From Cladophialophora immunda (Eukaryota > Ascomycota > Eurotiomycetes > Chaetothyriales > Herpotrichiellaceae), in contig NW_015622547.1 of assembly GCF_000835495.1 (NCBI RefSeq), positions 1,674,001-1,738,000 of the forward strand: 64,000 bases of DNA, read 5' to 3'. Shown piece after piece: positions 56,169-64,000 of the stretch; the first letter of the stretch is position 1; every line of letters begins with the position of its first letter. A program made the position numbers and the translations under genes. The notes under the pieces were generated by a model, which worked only from the letters and a program-made list of their open reading frames with translations, was not told the origin of the DNA and did not search any database.

Positions 56169-57197
56169 TTATTCCTCGCGATCCTTATGGTCCTCCTGAC
56201 TAGTCCTTATAGATAGGCCATAGCCGCAAGATCTAAAGTACTTCCTAGCTGTCCTTACTGGACAAACTGCCTCCATCCCTAGGTGTAGAAAGGTCTCGAA
56301 TTCATGCTCATATGTATAACTAAGGTCGCGATTCTTCCTTAACCACTCCTTCAACTCGTAAAAGGCCATCTCGATCGGGTTGAGATGAGGCGAATAGGGT
56401 GGTAGGTAGGTAAGGATCACACCGTATTACGCGGCGAGTGTCTATATACGCTCGCCGTGATGGATACTGGCATTATCCAGTAACAACACTGATCGAGGCG
56501 CTAGGAACGCGTTCATCTATTGTAACAGTCTCTCCACAAAGGCTAGGAATCTGTCTCCGTCGAAGGAACCGTGATAGATCTCGTAATCAAGCCAGCCGTC
56601 GATCGTAAGCGTAGGTAGGATACTCCAGCGAGTACTTCGCCTATTAGATGCCCTTACTCTATAAGGTACTCCTCGTGGCGACCAGCCATATTTGCGATCG
56701 CCTGTTCTCTCGTTTGCGGCGCTCTCGTCGAGAGACACGAGGTGATCAGGTGTAAACCGTGTCATATCGGCCAGGAACGCTGTAACCAGTGTTTCATCGC
56801 GACGGATATTAATCTTAGTTATCCTCTTGCGTATTAGATCGAGTTCTTTCAAGATCCTACCTACGGTAGTGGCATAGACGTCTATATCATATTCCTCTTT
56901 AAGGAGATCACAGATCTCGTCCCTTCGCGCCGTTAGGAAGTCCTCGATAAACAGGTTGATAGCCTCCATTGCCGCGGCATGAATCGCTCTGGGACGGCCT
57001 CGTACCACGCCTCCTGCCTCCAATCCAAGCGATTCCGCCTCGTCTCGATGCCGCTGTTGCGTTACGAAGGAAGGAGACACGTTGTTTACTCGAGAGACGT
57101 CGATTGGGCGCATTCCAAGGGCCAATTGAGTACTCACAGTGGTCCTGATGTCCATGGCCTTGCGAGGGTGTGACCCGCCTGAGGGCATGGTTATCAC
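56169..57197 (-). pseudogene. Tc1/mariner DD34E transposase, three premature stops
   Basis: The frame runs from ATG 57197 to 56169 (343 codons with the final stop), broken by TAG (56519-56517), TAG (56444-56442) and TAA (56429-56427). The N-terminus holds two helix-turn-helix regions (STQLALGMRPIDVSRVNNVS; YATTVGRILKELDLIRKRI) that would bind the TIRs. The catalytic triad is complete: Asp157 in LVSLDESAANERTGDRKYGW, Asp241 in LLLDNASIHHG and Glu276 in LNPIEMAFYELKEW, with exactly 34 residues between the last two (DD34E). Motif YLPPYSPHLNPIE is the superfamily hallmark. Two of the stops fall between Asp241 and Glu276 and one just before Asp241, so only an inactive fragment could be made. Confidence 0.9.
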
Positions 57198-57348
57198 GTA
57201 AACAGGTTAGTTATATAGAGATACAGTCACGAGCAATCTTTTAAGCCTATCTACAGATTACAGAACGTCGTAGTTGTTGAATGGCGACGCGTTCTTTACA
57301 CACCGCTATTTACGCTGTAGGCCGAGCTACCTGCCATTGCACCGATGC

Positions 57349-57393
57349 GCCCTCGGCAAAATTGCCAATTTTTTGGATTTTTGCTCGCCACTG
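57349..57393 (-). repeat. Right terminal inverted repeat (45 bp)
   Basis: Exact inverse complement of 53832-53876. Followed by the TA target duplication at 57394-57395. Confidence 0.95.
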
Positions 57394-57736
57394 TACCGAA
57401 ATGGACGGAGAAGAGCAACACGAAACAGAGATTTGACTTTGAATATCGAGCCCTCAGGTACCATCCGAGTGCCATACTGTTTAGGTGGATTTTTCCTTTG
57501 GTCCCCCATATCCGAACCATCTGCGCATATCCCTCAAGATATGATCAAACCGGTCAGACTTCATGTTCATATATTTACAATTCCTTTCCCCGTGCACGCC
57601 CGGAATCTGTGTTTTCCATCCCTGCCGGAACACATGCCACTCTGGAGGAAACCGCAAACGCCATCGCTGATGCAGGCATAACATCTTCAATCCGTCCATA
57701 TAGTGGTCACATAGAAACCACCACAGCCGTGTGCGT
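57394..57736. other. Intergenic, right flank of transposon
   Basis: 343 bases between the transposon and the stop codon of RFC2. Small frames only. Confidence 0.5.
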
Positions 57737-58960
57737 TCAAGCAGCCAGCACCCCCGCGACCTGACAGCTCATGTCCAGCAATGCGAGATGCTCGTCAACC
57801 CCATCGACCAACTTCTTGTCAAACTCCGAGAAGATAGCCGTCAACTTGTACTTTTTCCTCATAGCTGCGTCTTCCTTGCTGTTGACGACCACATCTTCTT
57901 CGCCAAGCACCACGGCTGCATACAGGGCAGAAAGGACCTCGTTGGCCGCATACCCGCTCGCGACAATATTGGTAATTTCCGACGCAATGTTATTGTAGTT
58001 TCGAGTGTTGCCTTTTTGGAGGATTGCGATGAGATCGTCTGTGAGATTTGGGGGGAATGTACCTGCGATTTCGTTGATGTCGGATATCTTGATCATGTTG
58101 CTGGACTGGGCAGGTTTCGATTTGCCGGCGTCGACATCTTCCATTTCCTCATCCGATTCATCTGCAATCACCCGCTTTTTGTGGCCGTTCGAGGTGGGTA
58201 TCGAGGGTGAGGCTCCAATAAGTCGAGCGGCGCTCTGGAGGAGATTGATAGAACGTCGAAGATCCCCGTCCGACACTTTAAGAGTCCTCTCAATAACACC
58301 CTCTTCGTATTTCACATTCTCCGTCTTGAGAATCGTCTCGATACGCGCAACTGCCTCGGAGCCCTCGAGAGCCTTGAACCGAAATTTGGAACACCGGGAG
58401 GCTATGGGGTCAATGATCCTTGAGACGTAGTTGCAGCACAGCGCAAACCTGGTGGTTGCGCTGTGGATCTCCATCACTCGTCTCAACGCCCCCTGCGCAT
58501 CCTGCGTGAGCTGGTCTGCCTCGTCCAACAAAACCACCTTGAAGTTGGGGCACGGGTACTTCTTGCGGTATTCATCCGAGAAAGGGTGTGTCAGGTGTTG
58601 CGATGCGAACTGTTTGACTCGTTCTCTGATCACGGAGAGGCCTCGTTCGTCCGAGGCGTTGAGTTCGAGGACTCTCGTCTTCATGAGTTCTGGGCCAAAA
58701 AGTTCTCGACAGAGGGCGAGGATCGTGGAGGTCTTGCCGTTTCCCGGTGGGCCATAGCAGAGGAGATGAGGAAGATTTGAGGCGTTGACCATACGACGAA
58801 GTGTTTCGGTGGCATGTTCCTGGCTCTTGACTTCTTCCAAATTCCGCGGCCGATACTTTTCCGTCCAAGGCTGCGCGGCAGGGGCGTGTTCAACGACCGA
58901 TTTGGTGGTAGCGATTTTAGAGCTTGAGGCTCCGCGATTGCGGTCGAAGAAGTTCGCCAT
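57737..58960 (-). CDS. RFC2: Replication factor C subunit 2 (clamp loader; human RFC4 type)
   Basis: Single exon, 407 residues. AAA+ core: Walker A GPPGNGKT (70-77), Walker B VVLLDEAD (142-149), NASDERG at 101-107, arginine finger motif ASRCSKFRF (187-195). The opening [19 protein letters not shown], with [16 protein letters not shown], places it with yeast Rfc2/human RFC4 rather than Rfc3, Rfc4 or Rfc5. With the other RFC subunits it loads PCNA onto primer-template junctions in the nucleus, and it also joins alternative loaders (Rad24, Elg1, Ctf18). An insert of about 45 residues at 247-290 ([20 protein letters not shown]) is acidic and disordered and makes the protein longer than the yeast one (353 residues). 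Promoter lies to the right. Confidence 0.95.
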   Translation of the reverse strand: MANFFDRNRGASSSKIATTKSVVEHAPAAQPWTEKYRPRNLEEVKSQEHATETLRRMVNASNLPHLLCYGPPGNGKTSTILALCRELFGPELMKTRVLELNASDERGLSVIRERVKQFASQHLTHPFSDEYRKKYPCPNFKVVLLDEADQLTQDAQGALRRVMEIHSATTRFALCCNYVSRIIDPIASRCSKFRFKALEGSEAVARIETILKTENVKYEEGVIERTLKVSDGDLRRSINLLQSAARLIGASPSIPTSNGHKKRVIADESDEEMEDVDAGKSKPAQSSNMIKISDINEIAGTFPPNLTDDLIAILQKGNTRNYNNIASEITNIVASGYAANEVLSALYAAVVLGEEDVVVNSKEDAAMRKKYKLTAIFSEFDKKLVDGVDEHLALLDMSCQVAGVLAA

Positions 58961-59390
58961 CTTGGATCTGCTGTAATGGGACTGTCTGTAGTTGGTTGTT
59001 CAATGACAGCAGCAAAGTTGTCGCGGGGAAACGCGTCTCTGGTTGTCAAGGACGCGTTAAGTGGCTCTTGGTCTTGGCAACCAAGGCCTTGCACGTGATA
59101 GGAGACAGAATCAATCCGACTTCTGTCAGGCTATTACGAGGCAAAACATTTCAGGATATACCAGGTAGCCATCCTTCGGGGTTTTCGCGAAAGTACTATC
59201 AGTAGATTTCTCATGAGGAATTCCTGGCATGTGTTCCTGAGGACGAGTTCGACGGCTTGGCAAAACAGGTTGAACGTAATAACACAAGGCTGAACAAGTC
59301 AGGAGGTCCGCTTTCATGTCCGAGACAAGAGCACACATACAAGAATAGCCGATAGAGTCTGAGCAACAATAAGTTCATTATGGCGTCAGC
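58961..59390. other. Intergenic, promoter of RFC2
   Basis: 430 bases between the RFC2 start and the Sec20 stop, both on the minus strand. No TATA box or other feature seen. Near 59038 there is the hexamer ACGCGT (MluI cell-cycle box type, AACGCGTCT), fitting a replication gene. Confidence 0.55.
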
Positions 59391-60596
59391 TCATAACTCG
59401 TCCCTCGCTTGTTGGATATCTACTTCCATCATCCTCTTCTTGGTATTTCTGGGCTGTTCTTGTTGCGCCCTTCTTTCTTCATCCGTAATGTCGTCCACGT
59501 TTGTCCCCTCATCTTCCATCATCTTTCCAATCTTCTCAATCATACTGTCAGTAGGTTCTTCAGGCGAATGCTGCTGCGGAATGTCCGGTGGTGATCCTCT
59601 CCCCCCTGCCCCCTTCGCCGGCAGTTCCATGCTCTTGAAATAAATGTTGGATTTGTGTGTAGGCATTCCTCGTGCATTCATGCCAGGCATTGATACTGTG
59701 AGAGAAGGCATTGCAGCAGGCGAGGTCATAACATCGGATCTGCCGCCCAGTCCCACAGCTCCCAAACTTGTCAAAGTAGCCCACCACATAATCCGCAATG
59801 GCCACCAAATAAACAGCATCATCGGCCCATAGAGGATCCGTCTGTAGAAGAGCCAGCATATCGTGGCAGCAAGTAAATAGAAAGAAGATTTCAAGAACCA
59901 AGTGTCCGACTTGTTGCTGCGCACTAGCTGGCCCACAAATCCCCTGCTTGCCTTCAATAAATCCGTGGTCCCCGAATAGCTGTGCGTCAAGCTGTCCAGC
60001 GCCTGTTGACTTTCTTCTAAAGTCTGTTGAGCAAACTGCGAGACTGAGAGCTCTCCTTCGAGTTGATTATGCACCCTTCGAAGCGCAATGGTAACGTCTT
60101 CTGCGGCGCGAAGAGCTAGTTCATCCTGCGTCAACTTCTCGTGTGTAGGTCGTCCTCGCGCTTGCTGCTTCCCATCGTGTTTCCGATCTGCAAATAATTG
60201 TTCCCTCTCTTTCCGCTTTTCGGCATCTGCAGTCCTCTTCGCTTGAAGTTGTGCTTTTCGAAAACTCGCCCGCGCGCTCTTCAAGTCTTCTGAGAGTCGC
60301 GCTAACAAATCCGCGTTTCTTTCACGCTCGCTTTCTCGATTCGAGAGGTCTCGTCGATGACTCGGAATAGCGCCGTCTTCAAATTCCTGTCTCAGGATTT
60401 CTAATCTGTCCTCTTGTTCCTTGAGGCTATCATGGATTTCTGTAGCGAGCTCGAGGCGTCGTTCATCTGGATTGCCGGAGGAATATGAGCTGGCCGAAAA
60501 CTTGCGAAGCTCTTGAATCTGGGAGAGGACCTCTTTGTAGGAGTCTGCCAGGGCTTGCAGGCGCTGCGACAGGGAGAGAGACATCTTTGCAGGCAA
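59391..60596 (-). CDS. SEC20: Sec20-type Qb-SNARE (ER, retrograde Golgi-to-ER transport)
   Basis: Single exon, 401 residues. Residues 1-160 are a charged helical domain with long coiled-coil character (LEILRQEFEDG, ERERNADLLARLSEDLKSAR). The SNARE/Sec20 motif follows at about 165-230: LEESQQALDSLTHSYSGTTD with LLKASRGFVGQLVRSNKSDT, closely resembling Sec20/BNIP1. A membrane helix (TWFLKSSFYLLAATICWLFY, 232-251) and a second hydrophobic stretch reach to about 283. The C-terminal 120 residues would be lumenal, and end DIQQARDEL; the RDEL could act as an HDEL-like ER retrieval signal, which matches yeast Sec20 ending in HDEL. Sec20 with Ufe1, Use1 and Sec22 fuses COPI vesicles with the ER. Divergent from mL53, sharing 224 bp. 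Confidence 0.9.
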   Translation of the reverse strand: MPAKMSLSLSQRLQALADSYKEVLSQIQELRKFSASSYSSGNPDERRLELATEIHDSLKEQEDRLEILRQEFEDGAIPSHRRDLSNRESERERNADLLARLSEDLKSARASFRKAQLQAKRTADAEKRKEREQLFADRKHDGKQQARGRPTHEKLTQDELALRAAEDVTIALRRVHNQLEGELSVSQFAQQTLEESQQALDSLTHSYSGTTDLLKASRGFVGQLVRSNKSDTWFLKSSFYLLAATICWLFYRRILYGPMMLFIWWPLRIMWWATLTSLGAVGLGGRSDVMTSPAAMPSLTVSMPGMNARGMPTHKSNIYFKSMELPAKGAGGRGSPPDIPQQHSPEEPTDSMIEKIGKMMEDEGTNVDDITDEERRAQQEQPRNTKKRMMEVDIQQARDEL

Positions 60597-60820
60597 CTTG
60601 GAGTGGGAGGTTGTGCCTGCTTGAATGTCGACATGTCCAGAGTATCCAGATCATAGATGCAAACAGTACAAACAGTGCAAACACCCAGACCCTACAGCCT
60701 CGCGTGTGGCAGGTCTGCCGAAGACCTTGAGATCTAAGCGACCTTTTTGGGAACAACCCCAATGCGACCACGCCTTTTCTCCAAGAAAATATGCAATAAA
60801 CCATCTATCAAAAAGCAAAC
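60597..60820. promoter_or_regulatory. Bidirectional promoter region SEC20 / mL53
   Basis: Only 224 bases separate the two start codons, so both 5' UTRs and any core promoters must share this space. No clear TATA box. Confidence 0.55.
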
Positions 60821-61189
60821 ATGATAACGACCTACTTGACCTCGTTAAAAACGAGGTTCAACCCCTTCAGTGCATCATCCAAAATTCCGCGACTGTTCCT
60901 CACGCTCCTCCCCGCAGATGCTCACAAGACCCTCAAGATATCCTCCACTGCTCTCCCGCGAACCTCCGCCGAACCCAGTACTTTGGAACTTGGATTTAAA
61001 GACGGCAAAGTGGTGAAATATTCATGGGGTGCTGAGGCGCCCCGACCGGCCAACCTGGAGGGAAATCCGACGACGAGCGTGAACAAGGGAAAGAAAGGAT
61101 CCGGGGAGAGAGTGACTCTACACGACATTGTGGAGGAAGTTGACAGGCACGCAAGAGTATTGGCAAGGAAGGAAGAGCTGTCTGGCTGA
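60821..61189 (+). CDS. MRPL44: Mitochondrial large ribosomal subunit protein mL53 (Mrpl44)
   Basis: Single exon, 122 residues. MITTYLTSLKTRFNPFSASS matches the N-terminus of fungal mL53 (family start MI(T)K...F(N)PFS). The pattern PRLFLTLLP...ADAHKTLKISS, then FKDGKVVKYSW and the end HDIVEEVDRHARVLARKEEL, in particular the DxVxxEVDRHSRxLxRxEEL-type motif, is diagnostic. It is a structural protein of the mitochondrial large subunit near the L7/L12 stalk base. Slightly longer than the yeast protein because of a Gly/Lys-rich insert (NKGKKGSGERV). Mitochondrial import is presumably by its basic N-terminus. Confidence 0.88.
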   Translation: MITTYLTSLKTRFNPFSASSKIPRLFLTLLPADAHKTLKISSTALPRTSAEPSTLELGFKDGKVVKYSWGAEAPRPANLEGNPTTSVNKGKKGSGERVTLHDIVEEVDRHARVLARKEELSG

Positions 61190-62219
61190 CCGGGTTCTCT
61201 GATTCCGAAGAGCACCCAAGCCTTCTGAGGGTACCGCGAGGCAAATAGGTCGGAGGGCAGACATGTCCTAGAGTCAAAGAATGGGAAGCTGATGCGGAAG
61301 CGTGCGACACATTCAAGCACGCAGGAGCTTACCAACTTTGCTCCTTACGATGTCGAAATCCGATGCAGCAAACCCGGCACTAAGTATTTGATGGTCCGGA
61401 AGGACGGACGTCTATTGAGGTGTCAATGCAGGCTGCTCGGAGGTGTAGGAATATGGTCTCTTCGCAGAGACAGCAGAGACATGCCTCAGCCTCGATGGAT
61501 CAATTGTGGCAGACAGCTGCGGTGGAAAAGACTTATCTCTTCGGAGGATGGATCAACATGTATTAAAAGCGAGTTCAGGTAATCACAGCTGTGACCTATC
61601 TATTCTGTTGTATATATTACTGGCAGTCACAATATATTTGTGAATTGGGTCCTGGAGCAGGGAAAAGCATGCGCGGACTGTGTCTTCTCTATTTGCAAGG
61701 TGAAAGACAGGTCGCGATAATCTCGAAATGTTCAGCGTGTCTTCCGAAGACTAAGACCGCAGGCATTGCGGCTGGCTCGCCCCTTGAGTTCGAGTGAGTG
61801 CGGCTCTGGCGAGCTCAGTTGAGACCACGTCAAGGCTCTGAACGCCTTTTGGTCCTGCTTCTCTGTAGCTAATGGTGGTAGGAGAGTCACATCTGGAAAA
61901 GACCTCTTCAAGTCTGCCAGATGTCTGGCAAATGGAGCGCCTCAAGAAGATCAAAACTGGTCGTGATGTATTCCAACTTGGGAGCCGTTCAAGCGTCTTC
62001 TGATCTCTCCAAATCCCAGCTCGACGGCAGTCGCTGCCCTGTGGCACATTTGCGAGACGTTAGGAGATGCAAGATTTTCAGTATATCCTCCAGGAATCGC
62101 ACTATCGAAGCGCTTATGCCGATTCAGCTGTGGTGTGCCTGTCGATGTTGTTTGATTTTGCGTCAGGAGCCGATCCATATTTTGAGGATTGGCGCCGATT
62201 GAGTGCAATATTGCTAACG
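61190..62219. other. Intergenic between convergent genes (1.0 kb)
   Basis: 3' flanks of mL53 and DUS2. Small frames on both strands without features. Confidence 0.5.
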
Positions 62220-63506
62220 TCACACTGTTACCGCCATCGCGCCCTGGCCAACTCCATCAAAACCTGAGTTCTCTGCTGCGATTTCGGCCTTTTGCTTCTT
62301 GTTCCGCTCCTGGTGGATATGTTCGTTCTCGTCACTTCTTTGTTCCAGAACTCTCTTCTTTTCCAGTTTCTTTATCTGATTCTCCCGGTTCTCCTGTTTA
62401 TGCTGTCGCTTGATATCTGCTTTAGTTATTTGTGGCATGTTGAGACGAAGGATCTGATCAATCTCTTTTGCCTTTGTCACAATATCTAAATCAGATATCT
62501 CCAGAAGCGAAAGTACTTCTGTGTAGCTTCGCGACTTTTGGACTGGTTGATAGGCAGGATTCTTCCCGGGCATGAGCTGAGATAGCAGGAACTTTGTGTT
62601 GCCCCATTTGTTCTCGACGCTCATCGCAAGCTGCAGATACTCTCTGACCACCTCCGACCAAGGTGCCAACCCACCCTGCTCCTTGCTGCGGAACACCGAT
62701 GAATTAGCTTCTGCAGCCGTGGCAATCATTGATCCGTCGACACCATACTCCTTTGCAAGAGCGAGTCCTTCTTCTCGAGATCTCACGTCGCCGTTCATCA
62801 GGCAAGCGACCCCATGACTCCTGCATATATCGCCGATCATCCGAAGCTGTTCCCTGATAGCACGCTCTCTCGGTCTCATCGGGGTAGTTCTGCAATGAAC
62901 GGTCAAGCCAGTAATGCCGGTTTTACAAAGTTTATTGACAAGCTCTGAGGTCAGTTCAGGGGTCTCGAGCAACCGGATCTTGACGCTGATACCAATCTCG
63001 TGAGGTTTTCCCACCTTCGTGACCAGAGCTGTCAGGATGTTACAAAGATGATCCGGAGTTCGGAGGAGAGCTGCGCCCATGCCTCCTGAAGTAGAGAAAG
63101 GCTTTGGACACCCAGCATTCACATCAATTCCACGAACATAAGGAGCAACGAGCGTCGCGGCTTGAACGGCGTAATCGGGTGAAGCGGTACCGATTTGGTA
63201 GATTAATCTGTCCGACTCTCTCTGTGGATCGATGCGGTATATCACACTTATGGAATCGTTGTTGGAGGTGCGTGTCCACTCTATGCAGCCAGTGCGAGGG
63301 TTGGTGTTTTGCGTGGTTCCAATCATGGATCGATCGACCGTCTCAGGACCCCATACCAGATCTGCACCGTACTTGAGAGCCAGAAGACGTGATGGAAGTT
63401 CTCCCGACCGAACCATGGGAGCGAGAACTACCTTTCCCCTGTAGTCAACGCCTCTCGCAGGGATAGGAACGTGAGGAACATCTTGGAAAGGGAGAGGAGT
63501 CGCCAT
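62220..63506 (-). CDS. DUS2: tRNA-dihydrouridine(20) synthase Dus2
   Basis: Single exon, 428 residues from ATG 63506 (MATPLPFQDV). FMN-dependent TIM-barrel: YRGKVVLAPMVRSGELPSRL at 22-41, the strand-loop with the catalytic Cys133 in DVNAGCPKPFS, the lysine motif GISVKIRLLE, the HCRTTPMRPRERA loop, and NGDVRSREEG with GVDGSMIATAA near the phosphate site. It reduces uridine 20 in the D-loop of tRNAs, as yeast Smm1. The C-terminal region after the barrel is helical, very basic and Lys/Gln/Glu-rich (KKLEKKRVLEQRSDENEH). The frame is open upstream with in-frame ATGs at 63596 and 63719; the sequence from 63596 (Arg-rich, no acidic residues, QSLLRRTLSLLDFLLPSL) resembles a mitochondrial presequence, so an alternative longer form is possible. 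Confidence 0.9.
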   Translation of the reverse strand: MATPLPFQDVPHVPIPARGVDYRGKVVLAPMVRSGELPSRLLALKYGADLVWGPETVDRSMIGTTQNTNPRTGCIEWTRTSNNDSISVIYRIDPQRESDRLIYQIGTASPDYAVQAATLVAPYVRGIDVNAGCPKPFSTSGGMGAALLRTPDHLCNILTALVTKVGKPHEIGISVKIRLLETPELTSELVNKLCKTGITGLTVHCRTTPMRPRERAIREQLRMIGDICRSHGVACLMNGDVRSREEGLALAKEYGVDGSMIATAAEANSSVFRSKEQGGLAPWSEVVREYLQLAMSVENKWGNTKFLLSQLMPGKNPAYQPVQKSRSYTEVLSLLEISDLDIVTKAKEIDQILRLNMPQITKADIKRQHKQENRENQIKKLEKKRVLEQRSDENEHIHQERNKKQKAEIAAENSGFDGVGQGAMAVTV

Positions 63507-64000
63507 TCTCGGAGTCAGAGAAGGTAAGAGGAAGTCTAGGAGGGATAGAGTGCGTCGTAACAGAGACTGCGGCCGAGCAGCATGGCCGACAGTCATATGG
63601 AGCGCAGTGGTGAATCCAACGTGGGAAGGACAAAATGATTTGTCTGCGAGGCCATGGAGATCGCAGTTGCGCAGCCAGCAAGCCTTGAAAGTGTGGAGGT
63701 CACGTGAAGATAGAGGCAAAAAGTACTGTCACGTGAAGATAGCTAAAAACTCGGAGTTGCTGGTGGCGGCGCAGTCCCCATTGATATCATATCAAAATTC
63801 GATGGCAGTTTCGGAGTATGGGAAGCTCAAGTCCTTCTCGCATACCGAGGTGGTAATAACCTTGGGACATTGCACAGTCAGATTGCAGGACTAGAAAAGT
63901 AAAGCCGTCGAAGCGTAGTCTAGTCTGGCCTATTTCATCCTTCATATGCACATGTCTCGAGCGTCTAGCACACTGTCCAAAATTCACACTTCGCGAACCT
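63507..64000. other. Right edge of window: DUS2 upstream region
   Basis: Includes the in-frame possible N-terminal extension of Dus2 to 63719. Nothing recognised in the last ~280 bases; a gene beyond the edge cannot be judged. Confidence 0.5.

Larger units (their letters stand above)
53832..57393. mobile_element. Tc1/mariner-type DNA transposon (DD34E), 3,562 bp, decayed
   Basis: Bounded by perfect 45-bp inverted repeats starting CAGTGGCGAGC and flanked on both sides by TA (53830-53831 and 57394-57395), the target duplication of the Tc1/mariner superfamily. It carries two convergent genes, both inactivated by premature TAG/TAA codons: a transposase on the minus strand near the right end and an unrelated ~600-codon frame on the plus strand near the left end. 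It is about twice the size of a standard Tc1/mariner element because of the second gene. The intact TIRs could still be recognised by a transposase supplied elsewhere. It sits between the coiled-coil gene and RFC2, interrupting neither. Confidence 0.9.

Overview
The window looks like nuclear DNA from a filamentous ascomycete (Pezizomycotina). Genes are monocistronic and lie on both strands. Introns are short (46 to about 215 bp, mostly 46-80) with GTAAG/GTGAG-type donors and CTAAC/CTGAC-type branch sites. The gene content is typical of the group: a Zn2Cys6 regulator, Clr5, DUF3431, But2-domain, Dsc4/DUF1746 and CorA-like proteins beside conserved housekeeping genes. I cannot fix the genus or class from sequence alone. 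I rebuilt splice sites by eye, and reading frames close exactly across the junctions given.

Left third (1-25 kb): the acidic tail of a gene cut by the window edge, a peroxisomal PXMP4/PMP24-type membrane protein (3 introns), a Zn2Cys6 transcription factor whose zinc cluster is split by an intron, a flavodoxin-domain protein, a small mitochondrial-type membrane protein, a CorA-like channel protein with a lost GMN motif, a histidine-rich protein, a soluble SREBP-type bHLH factor, a four-helix MARVEL-like membrane protein and an acidic orphan. Intergenic stretches are long (1-3 kb).

Middle (24-50 kb): a single-exon helical/disordered protein, a protein of five tandem H-N-Y-G-D-S-W-F repeats, a secreted But2-domain protein, an orphan serine-rich protein, the NatB catalytic subunit Nat3, cytidine deaminase, another orphan, a Clr5-domain protein, mitochondrial ClpP, a Dsc4-like subunit of the Golgi Dsc E3 ligase, a DUF3431 protein and a ten-exon HSPA12-type Hsp70-like ATPase. 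The last shares a 477-bp divergent promoter region with a large coiled-coil/disordered protein that appears to use a GC-AG intron.

Right part (53.8-64 kb): a 3,562-bp Tc1/mariner-type transposon with perfect 45-bp terminal inverted repeats flanked by TA. It holds two convergent decayed genes: a DD34E transposase on the minus strand and an unrelated ~600-codon open frame on the plus strand. All nine premature stops are TAG or TAA, as expected from C-to-T change at CpA (RIP-like). After it come Rfc2 (clamp loader), Sec20 (ER Qb-SNARE) divergent with mitochondrial ribosomal protein mL53, and the tRNA dihydrouridine synthase Dus2.

The genes do not form one pathway. Local arrangements worth noting are the divergent pairs (Sec20/mL53; Hsp70-like/coiled-coil protein), the presence of both a SREBP-type bHLH factor and a Dsc-complex subunit in the window (26 kb apart, probably chance), and the two-gene transposon, which is the most unusual element here.
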